Assembly: GCA_018646195.1 (NCBI GenBank)
Contig: JABGVH010000234.1
Location: 1 to 32,543 of the forward strand
Source: Halobacteriovoraceae bacterium
GTDB taxonomy: Bacteria > Bdellovibrionota > Bacteriovoracia > Bacteriovoracales > Bacteriovoracaceae
Length of the DNA: 32,543 bases
Direction of reading: 5' to 3'
Made by a program: the position numbers and the translations under genes. This document shows, piece after piece, positions 16,161 to 24,416 of the stretch (within the stretch, counting starts at the first letter, position 1; each line of letters starts with the position of its first letter). The notes under the pieces were generated by a model that saw only the letters and a list, made by a program, of their open reading frames with translations, was not told the origin of the DNA and ran no database searches.

Positions 16161-16816
16161 TAAAAACCCTATTGATCCTTTTATTTATGTTTCCCTCTCT
16201 ATTATGGGCAGAAAAAACCATAGAGGGTGTAACGGTAGCTTCTTTGAAGAAAGATAAAGGACGTTTGATAAGTGCGAAGGCCTCAAAAATATTCGAATTA
16301 GATATTAAAACTGTCAGCAAAAAAGTTATAGATTTTGAAAATAAATGTAATAATGACCTGCGCAGAAAAAGAAAACTTATTTCAAAAGAATCAAATTGCC
16401 TTTACCCCAATAAGAACGTCATTGAAGCGGTAAAACTTCCATCGTTAAAGCCTAATTGTAAAAAATGTTTTCTTATATTTCGGAGAATCTATAATCGTTC
16501 TTATTTCCAGCACTATGACCTAATTGAATCTAGTTCTAGTGGGATTTCTACGATAATCAATCACCGAATGTTATCTAATGAAAAGCTATCCGAATATATT
16601 ACGCAACCAAAGAAAACCAGGTCTGCCTTTAAAAGCTTAAGTGGCCAATTTAAACTTACCAAGCTTGAAGATAAGAAAACTAAGGTGGAATATTTTTATA
16701 AGGCCTATACTGAGAATTGGCTTTTAAACCTTGAAATTACCCAAAATACATTACTAGAAAATGTTGCAAATGGGGTGCGGGCTACAATTGATGCCATTGG
16801 AATAGTTCATGAGTGA
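16157..16816 (+). CDS. Exported protein, possibly START/SRPBCC-like
   Basis: 219 residues. The start is TTG at 16157, overlapping the lyase stop by 4 bases, with GGAG at 16145-16148 and an 8-base gap. This start gives a signal peptide, MIKTLLILLFMFPSLLWA, so the protein is periplasmic or surface-bound. The C-terminal 110 residues alternate strands and end in a long helix (WLLNLEITQNTLLENVANG, then VRATIDAI). This strand-helix order resembles START/polyketide-cyclase folds that hold lipids; ceramide carriers such as CERT use that fold. The assignment is a structural guess without a diagnostic motif. Four cysteines, including the pair NCKKC, could form disulfides. Its position between lyase and ceramidase makes a lipid-handling role plausible. 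Confidence 0.55.
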   Translation: MIKTLLILLFMFPSLLWAEKTIEGVTVASLKKDKGRLISAKASKIFELDIKTVSKKVIDFENKCNNDLRRKRKLISKESNCLYPNKNVIEAVKLPSLKPNCKKCFLIFRRIYNRSYFQHYDLIESSSSGISTIINHRMLSNEKLSEYITQPKKTRSAFKSLSGQFKLTKLEDKKTKVEYFYKAYTENWLLNLEITQNTLLENVANGVRATIDAIGIVHE

Positions 16817-17519
16817 ATTTACGATCATCCCTCCGGAGCCTCATTGCCCATGGTATCAGGCCCATACTTCAGCTCCACCAAATATTGATTGGTGTGAGGA
16901 GAGCCTCTGCAGTTGGATCCATGAGCCGGCCAATACCTGGTCTAACCTTGCCTATTTATTTGTAGCAATTTATCTTTTTAAGCTTCTTCGCAATAGCAGT
17001 AGTGAATTCCGTTGGTTTTCTCCTGCAATGTTTTTAATGGGCCTATTCTCACTAATTTATCACGCCTCTTATAATTTCTACACTCAGTTTTTTGATTTTC
17101 TAGGTATGTATATTTTCACTCTTCACTTATTTTGCCTCAATATATATAGGTTAAGAAAAAAATCAAACTATCCCTTAAAACTATATCTCGGTTTGATTAG
17201 CTTATTTTCAGCAATTACAGTTTTCGGATATATTTACAAAATTAAATTTCAAGTATTAATAATTATTATTGCTGGCATGATAATTTTAAGCGAGTATTTT
17301 TGTTGGAAAATTAAAACAACAGCAATAAATTATCAAAATTATATTATATCACTTTTCTTAATTGTTATTGCTGCAACATTTTCGGTTTTAGATATTAGCC
17401 GAACCTGGTGCGATCCAAAGAATCATTGGCTGCAGGGGCATGCCCTTTGGCATCTCTTTAGCTGCCTTTCTCTCTACTTTTCTTTTCTTTTCTATAGGCA
17501 ATTTGAAAAAAATGAGTGA
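16809..17519 (+). CDS. Alkaline ceramidase-like membrane hydrolase (CREST family)
   Basis: 236 residues, about seven membrane segments. Alkaline ceramidases hydrolyse the amide bond of ceramide to a fatty acid and a sphingoid base inside the membrane. The three signature blocks of this family are present. First, NIDWCEES then HEPANTWSNL, which includes the calcium-site residues Asp27, Glu30 and Glu39 (compare DWCEENY in human ACER3). Second, SLIYHASYNFYTQFFDFLGM with Ser81, His85 and Asp96 at the spacing of the catalytic Ser, zinc His and Asp. Third, GHALWHL with His211 and His215, the remaining zinc ligands. Cys29 and Cys201 match the pair that forms a disulfide in ACER3. It overlaps both neighbouring genes by 8 bases. 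Confidence 0.88.
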   Translation: MSEFTIIPPEPHCPWYQAHTSAPPNIDWCEESLCSWIHEPANTWSNLAYLFVAIYLFKLLRNSSSEFRWFSPAMFLMGLFSLIYHASYNFYTQFFDFLGMYIFTLHLFCLNIYRLRKKSNYPLKLYLGLISLFSAITVFGYIYKIKFQVLIIIIAGMIILSEYFCWKIKTTAINYQNYIISLFLIVIAATFSVLDISRTWCDPKNHWLQGHALWHLFSCLSLYFSFLFYRQFEKNE

Positions 17520-18276
17520 GTTGAAATATCTTTTAGTTTTCGTATTTCTTATATCGCTCAATGCGAATGCTGGGAGTTGGGATAGCAAAGCTACGCAGTT
17601 GGGACGAACCTATCCCCAGGCGGCAGTTGTAGGAGGCGAATTCGGTTATTCCCAAAAATTTTGGAACAGTCGTAAAAGTCCTGTTTTATATGGCCATCTA
17701 AGGCCCGTTTTAAGAGCAAAAAGCTCAGGGCTAGTAAATTCATTTTCAACTGAGCTTAATTTTGCTCCCATTTCTTTCCTCAACTTTTCGATTGGGAGAA
17801 GACAAGTTTTTAGAAATGCCAAAAAGCTTCAAGGCCTAGATTGCGAGAAAATTATCTGCGATGGAAAGGTTAAAAGAGATTATCTAGCTGTTCAATTTGG
17901 AATGGCCTATAAAAAGCTATACTCTTTTCTTCAATTTAAAAGAGCAAAACTAGCACATGCCGAACAACAGAATTTAATTGCAGATGAGCAATCAACTTTA
18001 GTCTATAACCAGCAACAAAACCGCTTAAAACAATTAACTTTCCTGGTTGGTCTCAAACAAGATCCTAAAAACTCCTATGGTCTTCTTTATTTAGATAATG
18101 AGATTGAATTAGAAAATAGCACCACTAAAACTCTGTCGCCCTTTTGGCAGAGGTCATTTAAAAAATGGAAAGTGATGACGCTTCCCGGCATTTTTCAACG
18201 CTCTGACAAAAAAAGATTCCTAAGCCTTATAATTAGGGCGGAATGGACATTTAAAAAAGGCCTGTCTCTTTTTTAA
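17512..18276 (+). CDS. Outer-membrane-type protein, last gene of the operon
   Basis: 254 residues. ATG 17512 is chosen because it directly opens a signal peptide (MSELKYLLVFVFLISLNANA, then G); a TTG at 17521 is a possible alternative. The frame is open further upstream, but that part lies within the ceramidase gene. The mature protein has repeated amphipathic strands such as LRPVLRAKSSG and LNFSIGRRQVF, and ends with an aromatic strand (RAEWTFKKGLSLF), consistent with a small outer-membrane barrel. Two Cys (LDCEKIICDG) may be bridged. The family is not recognised. The overlap with the ceramidase gene (8 bases) suggests it works in the same pathway, for instance as a lipid or fatty-acid channel, which is inference. 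Confidence 0.65.
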   Translation: MSELKYLLVFVFLISLNANAGSWDSKATQLGRTYPQAAVVGGEFGYSQKFWNSRKSPVLYGHLRPVLRAKSSGLVNSFSTELNFAPISFLNFSIGRRQVFRNAKKLQGLDCEKIICDGKVKRDYLAVQFGMAYKKLYSFLQFKRAKLAHAEQQNLIADEQSTLVYNQQQNRLKQLTFLVGLKQDPKNSYGLLYLDNEIELENSTTKTLSPFWQRSFKKWKVMTLPGIFQRSDKKRFLSLIIRAEWTFKKGLSLF

Positions 18277-18376
18277 GCCTAAATTATTGACGCTGCTCCC
18301 CAGCAAAAAGGGACAGAAAAATAAAAAAACAGAAAAATAACAAGACCTTTGGGAATATTTTTATTATTGTCCCGAC

Positions 18377-18907
18377 ATGAAAAAACTACTCTTCATCCTC
18401 TCATGGGGATTCTCTAGCTCGCTACTGGCCGCTCCTCTTGTGCATACGATTGTTCAAGACTCTCTTATTGAAAGGGGTACCATTACATTTAATGTTACCA
18501 AAGTGGGACAGAAAAACATCCTTTCAATAAAATCGAAGGCCAAGACTACCTCCTGGCTGCTAGGTACTAAAAAAGGCGAAACAAAAATTGAATTGCCTTC
18601 TCATTACCTAAGTGAAGAAGGTTACCGAAAATTAGAACAAGACGGTCATTACAAAGATCATTATGTCTCATTAAAGTTTAGTGGCAGAAAAGATTTTGGC
18701 CCTTATTATGACTGTTATAAAGTTTCGATGAGAATTAATAAAAAGCCAGGTTGGAATATGCGCTTTACTTACTGTCCTGAAATACCTGCACTCGGTTGGG
18801 GTGAGGCGACTCTTTTCGTTCCAAAAATCCCATTTTATGGGGCACATACCTTTAAGTCTTATTGGAACCGAATAGATCCAAGTTACATTAAGCTAATCGC
18901 AAACTAG
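18377..18907 (+). CDS. Exported protein, unrecognised
   Basis: 176 residues with a signal peptide (MKKLLFILSWGFSSSLLAA). The mature part has two cysteines (YYDCYKVSM and FTYCPEI, 20 residues or so apart) that could pair, and is rich in beta-forming segments. There is no Shine-Dalgarno ahead of ATG 18377. A -10-like TATTAT at 18362-18367 would place the transcription start within a few bases of the ATG, so translation may be leaderless. The 100-base gap from the operon contains a 12-base direct repeat (ACAGAAAAATAA at 18313-18324 and 18329-18340). The stop overlaps the convergent gene's stop by 4 bases. Confidence 0.7.
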   Translation: MKKLLFILSWGFSSSLLAAPLVHTIVQDSLIERGTITFNVTKVGQKNILSIKSKAKTTSWLLGTKKGETKIELPSHYLSEEGYRKLEQDGHYKDHYVSLKFSGRKDFGPYYDCYKVSMRINKKPGWNMRFTYCPEIPALGWGEATLFVPKIPFYGAHTFKSYWNRIDPSYIKLIAN

Positions 18908-19278
18908 AGTATTATCCTAGAGCCTACTAAAATAGAAATTACTAAAAAGATAAGCCAGGCTGGGTGACGCCCTCTAGAAACTAAAAAAGATATCAGAAAC
19001 GAAAGTGCAAAGGTGACAGTACTTGCCCGATAAAGGAATTGATATTCGAGCGTCGGTTGTTCTGCTAAATGGTAAAATAAAAAAGAAAAACAAAATCCAA
19101 AAACCCCTACTATTAGCCAAACAAAATGCAGAGTTCTTTTTGTTAAGAGACTACTATTATAGGCATTTGGAATTCCCTCTGTTCCTTTCCAGGGACGAAA
19201 GATCCAAAATTCTCCGTAGATAGTATGACCTAAGGCCAATAAAAAAGTTAAGGCCGCTGCCCAAATTAATAAATTCAC
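18904..19278 (-). CDS. Small four-helix membrane protein
   Basis: 124 residues, nearly all hydrophobic, with about four membrane helices and short loops. A loop with YGEFWIFRPWKG (about 21-32) after helix 1 and a central basic TKRTLHFVW motif are the only distinctive sites. I do not recognise a named family; similar small proteins occur as uncharacterised membrane proteins. It lies 5 bases downstream of the last ABC-transporter gene on the same strand, so it may be the final gene of that transcript. Confidence 0.7.
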   Translation of the reverse strand: MNLLIWAAALTFLLALGHTIYGEFWIFRPWKGTEGIPNAYNSSLLTKRTLHFVWLIVGVFGFCFSFLFYHLAEQPTLEYQFLYRASTVTFALSFLISFLVSRGRHPAWLIFLVISILVGSRIIL

Positions 19279-19283
19279 GGTAT

Positions 19284-20021
19284 CTAATGAAGGATTTGGC
19301 CAAGAAATTCTTTTGACCTTTCACTTTGTGGATTATTAAAAAAGGTTTCGGGGTCGGCTTCTTCTACGATTTGCCCCTCATCCATAAAAATTACGCGGTC
19401 TGCAACCTGCCGGGCAAATCCCATTTCATGGGTTACGCAAAGCATAGTCATTCCATCCTCCGCAAGCCCAACCATCACATCTAAAACTTCTTTAACCATT
19501 TCAGGATCAAGTGCTGAGGTAGGCTCATCAAAAAGCATCACTCCAGGCTTCATGCAAAGAGCACGAGCGATGGCCACTCTCTGTTTTTGTCCACCCGAAA
19601 GCTGCCCCGGGTACTTAAGCGCCTGATCCCCGATTTTTACTTTTTCAAGATAGCCCATTGCTACTTCTTCGGCTTGGTCCTTGGTCTCATGTCGAACCCA
19701 GACCGGCGCCAGGGTTAAATTTTCTAAGATAGTCAGGTGGGGAAAAAGGTTAAAATGTTGAAAGACCATTCCAACTTCTGCTCTTATTAAATCAATATTT
19801 TTTAAATTATTTGTTAGCTCTGTACCGTTGACGAAAATTTTTCCGTTCTGATGTTCCTCTAAACGATTAATACAACGAACGAGGGTCGATTTCCCAGATC
19901 CAGAAGGTCCACAGATAACAATTTTTTCACCCTTCTTAACTTCCAGGTTAATATTTTTTAGCACATGGAAGTCGTCGTACCACTTATTCATGTCTTGCAT
20001 TTGTATAATCATTTCACTCAT
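19284..20021 (-). CDS. aapP: Amino-acid ABC transporter ATPase
   Basis: 245 residues, the usual size for polar amino-acid ATPases (GlnQ/AapP). It powers uptake by hydrolysing ATP at the cytoplasmic face. Walker [10 protein letters not shown] (38-46), Q-loop Gln88 in [12 protein letters not shown], signature [15 protein letters not shown] (141-155), Walker [13 protein letters not shown] (161-172) and switch His198 in VTHEMGFA are all intact. GGAG is placed about 8 bases before the ATG. It is the fourth gene of a binding-protein, permease, permease, ATPase order, which is the aapJQMP layout; the symbol follows that order. Confidence 0.93.
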   Translation of the reverse strand: MSEMIIQMQDMNKWYDDFHVLKNINLEVKKGEKIVICGPSGSGKSTLVRCINRLEEHQNGKIFVNGTELTNNLKNIDLIRAEVGMVFQHFNLFPHLTILENLTLAPVWVRHETKDQAEEVAMGYLEKVKIGDQALKYPGQLSGGQKQRVAIARALCMKPGVMLFDEPTSALDPEMVKEVLDVMVGLAEDGMTMLCVTHEMGFARQVADRVIFMDEGQIVEEADPETFFNNPQSERSKEFLGQILH

Positions 20022-20033
20022 ATATGCTCCGTC

Positions 20034-21125
20034 CTAATGACTTCTCGAAGTGGTCAATTCATATTCTAAACGTCTCGAGTATTTTCCCATTGAAAAACAA
20101 AAAATAAAATATATCAAGGCCACAAATAGATACCCTTCAACTGAGAAACCTAACCAATTACCATCTTTTAATGCCGTCTTAGTAGTATTCAGCAAATCAA
20201 AAAGGGCGATGATAAGCACTAGAGAAGTATCTTTGAACATTCCGATGGCGGTATTAACTGTAGGGGGGATCACTATTTTTAGTGCTTGTGGAAGAATTAT
20301 AAGGCGCATAATTTGAAAAAAGCTAAGTCCAAGTGCTTCTCCTGCCTCATATTGCCCCTTGGGGATCGCCGCCAGCCCACCACGCACGACTTCTGCCATA
20401 TAGGCCGCCACAAATAAAATAATTGCAGCCTGGGCCCGGAGCAATTTGTCGATGACAACGCCTTCTGGCAAAAAAAGTGGAAACATAACAGAGCTCATAA
20501 ATAATAAACTGATTAGCGGCACTCCACGAATAAGTTCGATATATCCGACACAGAAAGCCTTAATTACCGGCATTTTACTTCTTCGCCCTAACGCTAAAAG
20601 TATCCCAAACGGATAGGAGAATACAATCCCGACAAAAGAAAGCATTAAGGTAAGCGGAAGCCCGCCCCATTTATTAGAGGGAACTAACTCAAACCCAAAC
20701 ATCCCTCCACGCATTAGAAGTATCCATAGAAAAACATAAACTACCCAGCGCCTGACTAATCGCTTGCTCCATCGAGATGGCTCTTTTGAATACCAAAGCA
20801 TACAAATGAATAAACCAATGGCCGCGATCGGTCGCCAAAGGTATTCCCTTGGATAGAAGCCGAATAAAATAAAAGTAAATTTTTCCCGAATAAAAGCAAC
20901 ACAAGCGCCACTTGCCTGACGGCAATCGTCAGCACTTCCTAACCAAACCGCATCGTAAACGAACCAGTCCAAAAAGGGAGTCAGCATCTTTAGAATTAAG
21001 CTAAAAAGAATAATTGAGAGCATGCTTTGGGCAGGAGTAGGAAATAAATTTTTCTTCATCCATTTTGCCATAGCCTCCCCTGCAGGAAGGGATCGGCTCT
21101 CAGGATTTTTAGTCCATTTATACAT
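20034..21125 (-). CDS. aapM: Amino-acid ABC transporter permease (AapM-type)
   Basis: 363 residues, with several membrane helices. The cytoplasmic EAA loop reads EAGEALGLSFFQIMRLIILPQAL, which contacts the ATPase. The long N-terminal extension with an extra periplasmic loop (residues about 55-90, containing DDCRQASGAC) distinguishes AapM from shorter GlnP-type permeases. It pairs with the upstream permease as a heterodimer. The start ATG overlaps the stop of that gene by one base (TAATG), which suggests translational coupling. Confidence 0.9.
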   Translation of the reverse strand: MYKWTKNPESRSLPAGEAMAKWMKKNLFPTPAQSMLSIILFSLILKMLTPFLDWFVYDAVWLGSADDCRQASGACVAFIREKFTFILFGFYPREYLWRPIAAIGLFICMLWYSKEPSRWSKRLVRRWVVYVFLWILLMRGGMFGFELVPSNKWGGLPLTLMLSFVGIVFSYPFGILLALGRRSKMPVIKAFCVGYIELIRGVPLISLLFMSSVMFPLFLPEGVVIDKLLRAQAAIILFVAAYMAEVVRGGLAAIPKGQYEAGEALGLSFFQIMRLIILPQALKIVIPPTVNTAIGMFKDTSLVLIIALFDLLNTTKTALKDGNWLGFSVEGYLFVALIYFIFCFSMGKYSRRLEYELTTSRSH

Positions 21126-22288
21126 TATCGATCCACCAATGCCATTTTGCGATTAAACCAATTCATAAAGAACGAAGTCAATAAACTAAAAGTTAAATAA
21201 ACTGCCATGATTAGGCCTACAACTTCTACCGCCTGTCCCGTTTGATTAAGAGTGGTATTCGCAATATTTACAAAATCAGGGTAGGCGATAGCTACAGCTA
21301 GAGAACTATTTTTAGTTAAGTTTAAAAGCTGGGAGGTAAACGGAGGAATTATTACTCGAAGTGCTTGTGGAAAGATAACCAATCGCAGTGACTTAAAGCG
21401 AGAAAGTCCAAGGGACTCCGCTGCCTCCCATTGGCCTTTGCGAACGGACATAATTCCGGCCCTTACAATCTCAGCATTGAAGGCCCCAGTGTATAAAACA
21501 AGTCCCAAAAGTAATGAGAAGAACTCCGGAGAAAGGTTATAGCCTCCACTGAAGTTAAACCCCTGTAGCTCAGGAACACTTAATTTAGTAGGCGCGCCCC
21601 CTAGAAGCCATATTAAAACTGGGAATAGAAAGAGAAGACCGATGCCCCAAATTATAATTGGAAACTCCTGACCAGATTTAGCCTGACGTTTTAATCCGAA
21701 ATGATTGGCAAAAAAAGTGAGAGCAATACCAAGGAAAAAGGCAGCGATCACCCATGACCAGATTGGATGGTCTGCCATGACCGTGAGAAAAAGCCCTCTA
21801 TTACAAATGAAAAAGCCTTTTATAGGCATCATCGCTTGGCGTAGTCCCGGTAATATTTCTGTAAAAATGGCATACCAAAAGAAGAGCTGGAGAAGTAATG
21901 GAATATTCCTAAAGGTCTCGACGTAGGTTTTCGAAAGCGTTCTCACCATCCAATTTCGCGAAAGTCCTAGAATCCCTATAAAAATACCTATCAAGATGGC
22001 GAAGAAATTTCCTACAACCGCAATTTTAAAGGTATTCAAAAAACCAACTTTTAAAGCACCAAAGTAGGTAGAGGAAGAATCGTACTCTACGACAGACTCC
22101 CCTATTTCAAAGCCTGCTTCTTGGGTAAAGAATTCAAAGCCGGTGGCAATATTTTGGCGTTGTAAATTAGCCTGGGTATTGGAAAATAAATACCAAGAAG
22201 TAAAAATCACAATGACAAAGGCTAGAACCTGAAAAACGATTGAGCGGTTTTTCGGATCCTGCCAAAAAGGAATTTCGTTATTATTCAT
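21125..22288 (-). CDS. aapQ: Amino-acid ABC transporter permease (AapQ-type)
   Basis: 387 residues. A first membrane helix (about 14-32) is followed by a periplasmic domain and then a permease core; the EAA loop reads EAAESLGLSRFKSLRLVIFPQAL. A large extra segment between helices (roughly 155-250, including a Trp/Pro-rich part) is typical of AapQ rather than of the shorter GlnP-like permeases. Downstream it is joined to the second permease by a one-base overlap. It follows the binding-protein gene at 12 bases. Confidence 0.9.
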   Translation of the reverse strand: MNNNEIPFWQDPKNRSIVFQVLAFVIVIFTSWYLFSNTQANLQRQNIATGFEFFTQEAGFEIGESVVEYDSSSTYFGALKVGFLNTFKIAVVGNFFAILIGIFIGILGLSRNWMVRTLSKTYVETFRNIPLLLQLFFWYAIFTEILPGLRQAMMPIKGFFICNRGLFLTVMADHPIWSWVIAAFFLGIALTFFANHFGLKRQAKSGQEFPIIIWGIGLLFLFPVLIWLLGGAPTKLSVPELQGFNFSGGYNLSPEFFSLLLGLVLYTGAFNAEIVRAGIMSVRKGQWEAAESLGLSRFKSLRLVIFPQALRVIIPPFTSQLLNLTKNSSLAVAIAYPDFVNIANTTLNQTGQAVEVVGLIMAVYLTFSLLTSFFMNWFNRKMALVDR

Positions 22289-22300
22289 GTTAGAAGAATT

Positions 22301-23308
22301 TTACCTCAAAGGAGGGGCATACATCAAACCGCCTTTTGTCCACAAGGCATTGGGCCCTCTTTCGAGCTTAAGAGCAGTATCTTTTCCCACATTGCGTTCA
22401 AAAATCTCTGAGTAATTCCCCACCTGCTTGATGACATTATAGGCCCATTTCTCATTGAGGCCTAAGGCCTTGCCATTTCCTTTGGTTTTTCCAAGCAAAC
22501 GGCTTATTTTTGGGTCTTTGGATGACATGAATTTATCCACATTTCTAGAACTAAGTCCATATTCCTCAGCTGCTAACATTGCGAAGACTGTCCACTTTAC
22601 GACATCAAACCACTGGTCATCACCATGTCCCACGGCCGGGGCCAAGGGCTCTTTTGAAATAATCTCAGGTAAAATCATATAGGCGTTAGGATTTTTAAAT
22701 TTTGTCCGCTCACTGGCCAATCCAGAGGCATCTGTCGTGAAGGCATCGCAACGTCCCTTCACAAAGGCCTGAACAACTTCGTCATTATTTTCAAAGGTCA
22801 CCGTTTTAAATTTCATTTTATTGGCGCGAAAGTAATCGGCAAGCCCGAGCTCTGTTGTAGTTCCCTGTTGGACACAGATTGTGGCGCCATTTAAGTTAAG
22901 TGCTGACTTAATCTTATCTTTTTTCCTTACCATAAATGCCTGGCCATCATAGTAAGTAACAGGAGCAAAATTCAGTCCCATCTCAGAATCTCTTCTTAAT
23001 GTATGAGTAGTCACTCGGGAGAGGATATCGACTTCACCAGATTGAATTGCGGTAAATCTCTGCTGACTAGAAAGAGAAATGTATTCTACTTTTTTGGGGT
23101 CACCAAAAACTGCTGCCGCCACTGCCTTGCAAACATCTACATCTATGCCTTTCCAATTCCCTTTAGAGTCAGGGGCCGAAAATCCAGGTAATCCTTGGGT
23201 AACCCCGCAGCGAACCTTCTGGCGCTTCATTATATTTTTAAAAGTTTTCCCGGCCAAGGCCTGACCGCTGAATAATGTGAACAGTAGCAAAATACTTAAT
23301 TTTTTCAT
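22301..23308 (-). CDS. aapJ: Amino-acid ABC transporter periplasmic binding protein (AapJ-type)
   Basis: 335 residues with a signal peptide (SILLLFTLFSGQALA). The mature protein follows the AapJ pattern: VRCGVTQGLPGFSAPDSKGN, GIDVDVCKAVAAAVFGD, the ligand-facing LSSQQRFTAIQSGEVDIL, and CVQQGTTTELGLADYF. Aap systems import a broad range of L-amino acids. AAGGAG just before the ATG is a strong ribosome binding site. A possible promoter (TTGCAG, 17 bases, TTTAAT at 23365-23338 on the minus strand) lies upstream, next to two small palindromes. Confidence 0.93.
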   Translation of the reverse strand: MKKLSILLLFTLFSGQALAGKTFKNIMKRQKVRCGVTQGLPGFSAPDSKGNWKGIDVDVCKAVAAAVFGDPKKVEYISLSSQQRFTAIQSGEVDILSRVTTHTLRRDSEMGLNFAPVTYYDGQAFMVRKKDKIKSALNLNGATICVQQGTTTELGLADYFRANKMKFKTVTFENNDEVVQAFVKGRCDAFTTDASGLASERTKFKNPNAYMILPEIISKEPLAPAVGHGDDQWFDVVKWTVFAMLAAEEYGLSSRNVDKFMSSKDPKISRLLGKTKGNGKALGLNEKWAYNVIKQVGNYSEIFERNVGKDTALKLERGPNALWTKGGLMYAPPLR

Positions 23309-23328
23309 TTGAACTCCTTGAGAGGGGA

Positions 23329-23387
23329 AAGCGCTTAATTAAAACAATTTGCCCCCTTAACTGCAAGGATTTAACAGGATTTAATCC
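23329..23387 (-). promoter_or_regulatory. Possible promoter and palindromes for aap operon
   Basis: On the minus strand TTGCAG (23365-23360) and TTTAAT (23343-23338) are spaced by 17 bases, giving a start near 23331. Next to the start lies the 8-base palindrome AAGCGCTT (23329-23336), and just upstream of the -35 box is the 11-base palindrome GGATT-T-AATCC (23377-23387), whose first half is repeated 10 bases away (23367-23374). The -35 match is only 3 of 6. The palindromes could bind a nutrient-sensing regulator. Confidence 0.35.
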
Positions 23388-23471
23388 GACGCTGGCATTG
23401 CCATGACTAGATTCCAATTGATAGCATTGGCTAAATTTAAGACGAATCTATCAACCAACTAGGATCATTCC

Positions 23472-24371
23472 ATGAAAAAGTTAGGACTACTTACCCTAAT
23501 TGCCGCCTTTTTCTCAACTTCGGCAATTGCAGATACCCAAACACGTAATTTTTTAATGCGCCAACTCGGAAACCGGGGCCCTTCACTTGAAAAAGTTCAA
23601 GCGATCGATGCTCTACGTGTCCACCTAGGTAACAGCCAAGTGCGTCGTACCCTAGAAAACCTTATTTCAAACTCCAGTGAAGACAAGAACGCCAGACTAA
23701 TGGCGGTAAGGGTTCTCTCACTTGCTTCTAATACCAATTCAACGACTTTGCGGGCGCTGAAGAGAGCACATAATGGCTCTAACGACATCACCTTTAGAGC
23801 GGCCGTACTGCGCTCTTTTTACCGCAGTACCCTTAATGATCGCGACCTATACAGTACTTTAACTCGCAACCTTAATAGTAATGCAGACCTACAAATTAAA
23901 TTAGCTTCCGCCTATGGTCTAAAAGACGCTGCTGGAAGAGACCAGGTAAGCCGCGCATTAGTAAGTGTTTTGAACAACCCCAGTCAAAATACCGAACTTC
24001 GAATTGCCGTTTTGAAATCCCTTTATATGGATAGAGCAGACAACCGACTTCAACAAAACATCCGTTACTTGGCGGCCAATAGGGCCGAACCTGCCTCTCT
24101 AAGGGCAGCGGCCATTCGCTTTAGTAAGACATTTAATATTTCCTCTCGAAGCCGAAACCAGGCGCTTCAGCTGGCCAACGGGATAGACCTACCGGAAGTA
24201 AAGGCCGCCGCCTATGATGCTCTAACCTTTCGCCTCGACGAAAAAGACATAATCTGGCTAAACCTCACGGTCGACCCACGCAATGGCCAGTATCGCGACG
24301 CTTTAGATCACCTGCATCAAGGTGGTCATATTGCAGTCCCTACTACTGGCAACGCCGGGCACAACTTATAA
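23472..24371 (+). CDS. Exported HEAT-repeat protein
   Basis: 299 residues. Signal peptide MKKLGLLTLIAAFFSTSAIA ends before DTQ. The mature part is helical and made of repeating helix pairs with Ala/Leu/Arg heptads, as in HEAT or PBS-lyase-type repeats: SLEKVQAIDALRVHLG, NARLMAVRVLSLAS, TFRAAVLRSFYRS, IKLASAYGLKDAAG, ELRIAVLKSLYMD, SLRAAAIRFSKTF. Five or six units are visible. Such repeats usually form protein-binding solenoids, and in the periplasm they often serve as scaffolds. AGGATC before the ATG is a usable ribosome binding site. A GC-rich hairpin (24380-24410) follows the stop without a T-run. The target partner is unknown. Confidence 0.75.
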   Translation: MKKLGLLTLIAAFFSTSAIADTQTRNFLMRQLGNRGPSLEKVQAIDALRVHLGNSQVRRTLENLISNSSEDKNARLMAVRVLSLASNTNSTTLRALKRAHNGSNDITFRAAVLRSFYRSTLNDRDLYSTLTRNLNSNADLQIKLASAYGLKDAAGRDQVSRALVSVLNNPSQNTELRIAVLKSLYMDRADNRLQQNIRYLAANRAEPASLRAAAIRFSKTFNISSRSRNQALQLANGIDLPEVKAAAYDALTFRLDEKDIIWLNLTVDPRNGQYRDALDHLHQGGHIAVPTTGNAGHNL

Positions 24372-24416
24372 TAAAACCTTCCCCTCTGCTTTTTCTCAAA
24401 GAAGAGGGGATTGAAA

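Noticed and set aside
18313-18340. 12-base direct repeat ACAGAAAAATAA
   Set aside because: A-rich low-complexity sequence in a short intergenic space; repeats of this type arise easily.
24380-24410. TCCCCTCT/AGAGGGGA hairpin after the HEAT-repeat gene
   Set aside because: The stem is good but no T-run follows on the plus strand and the loop is 15 bases, so termination is uncertain.
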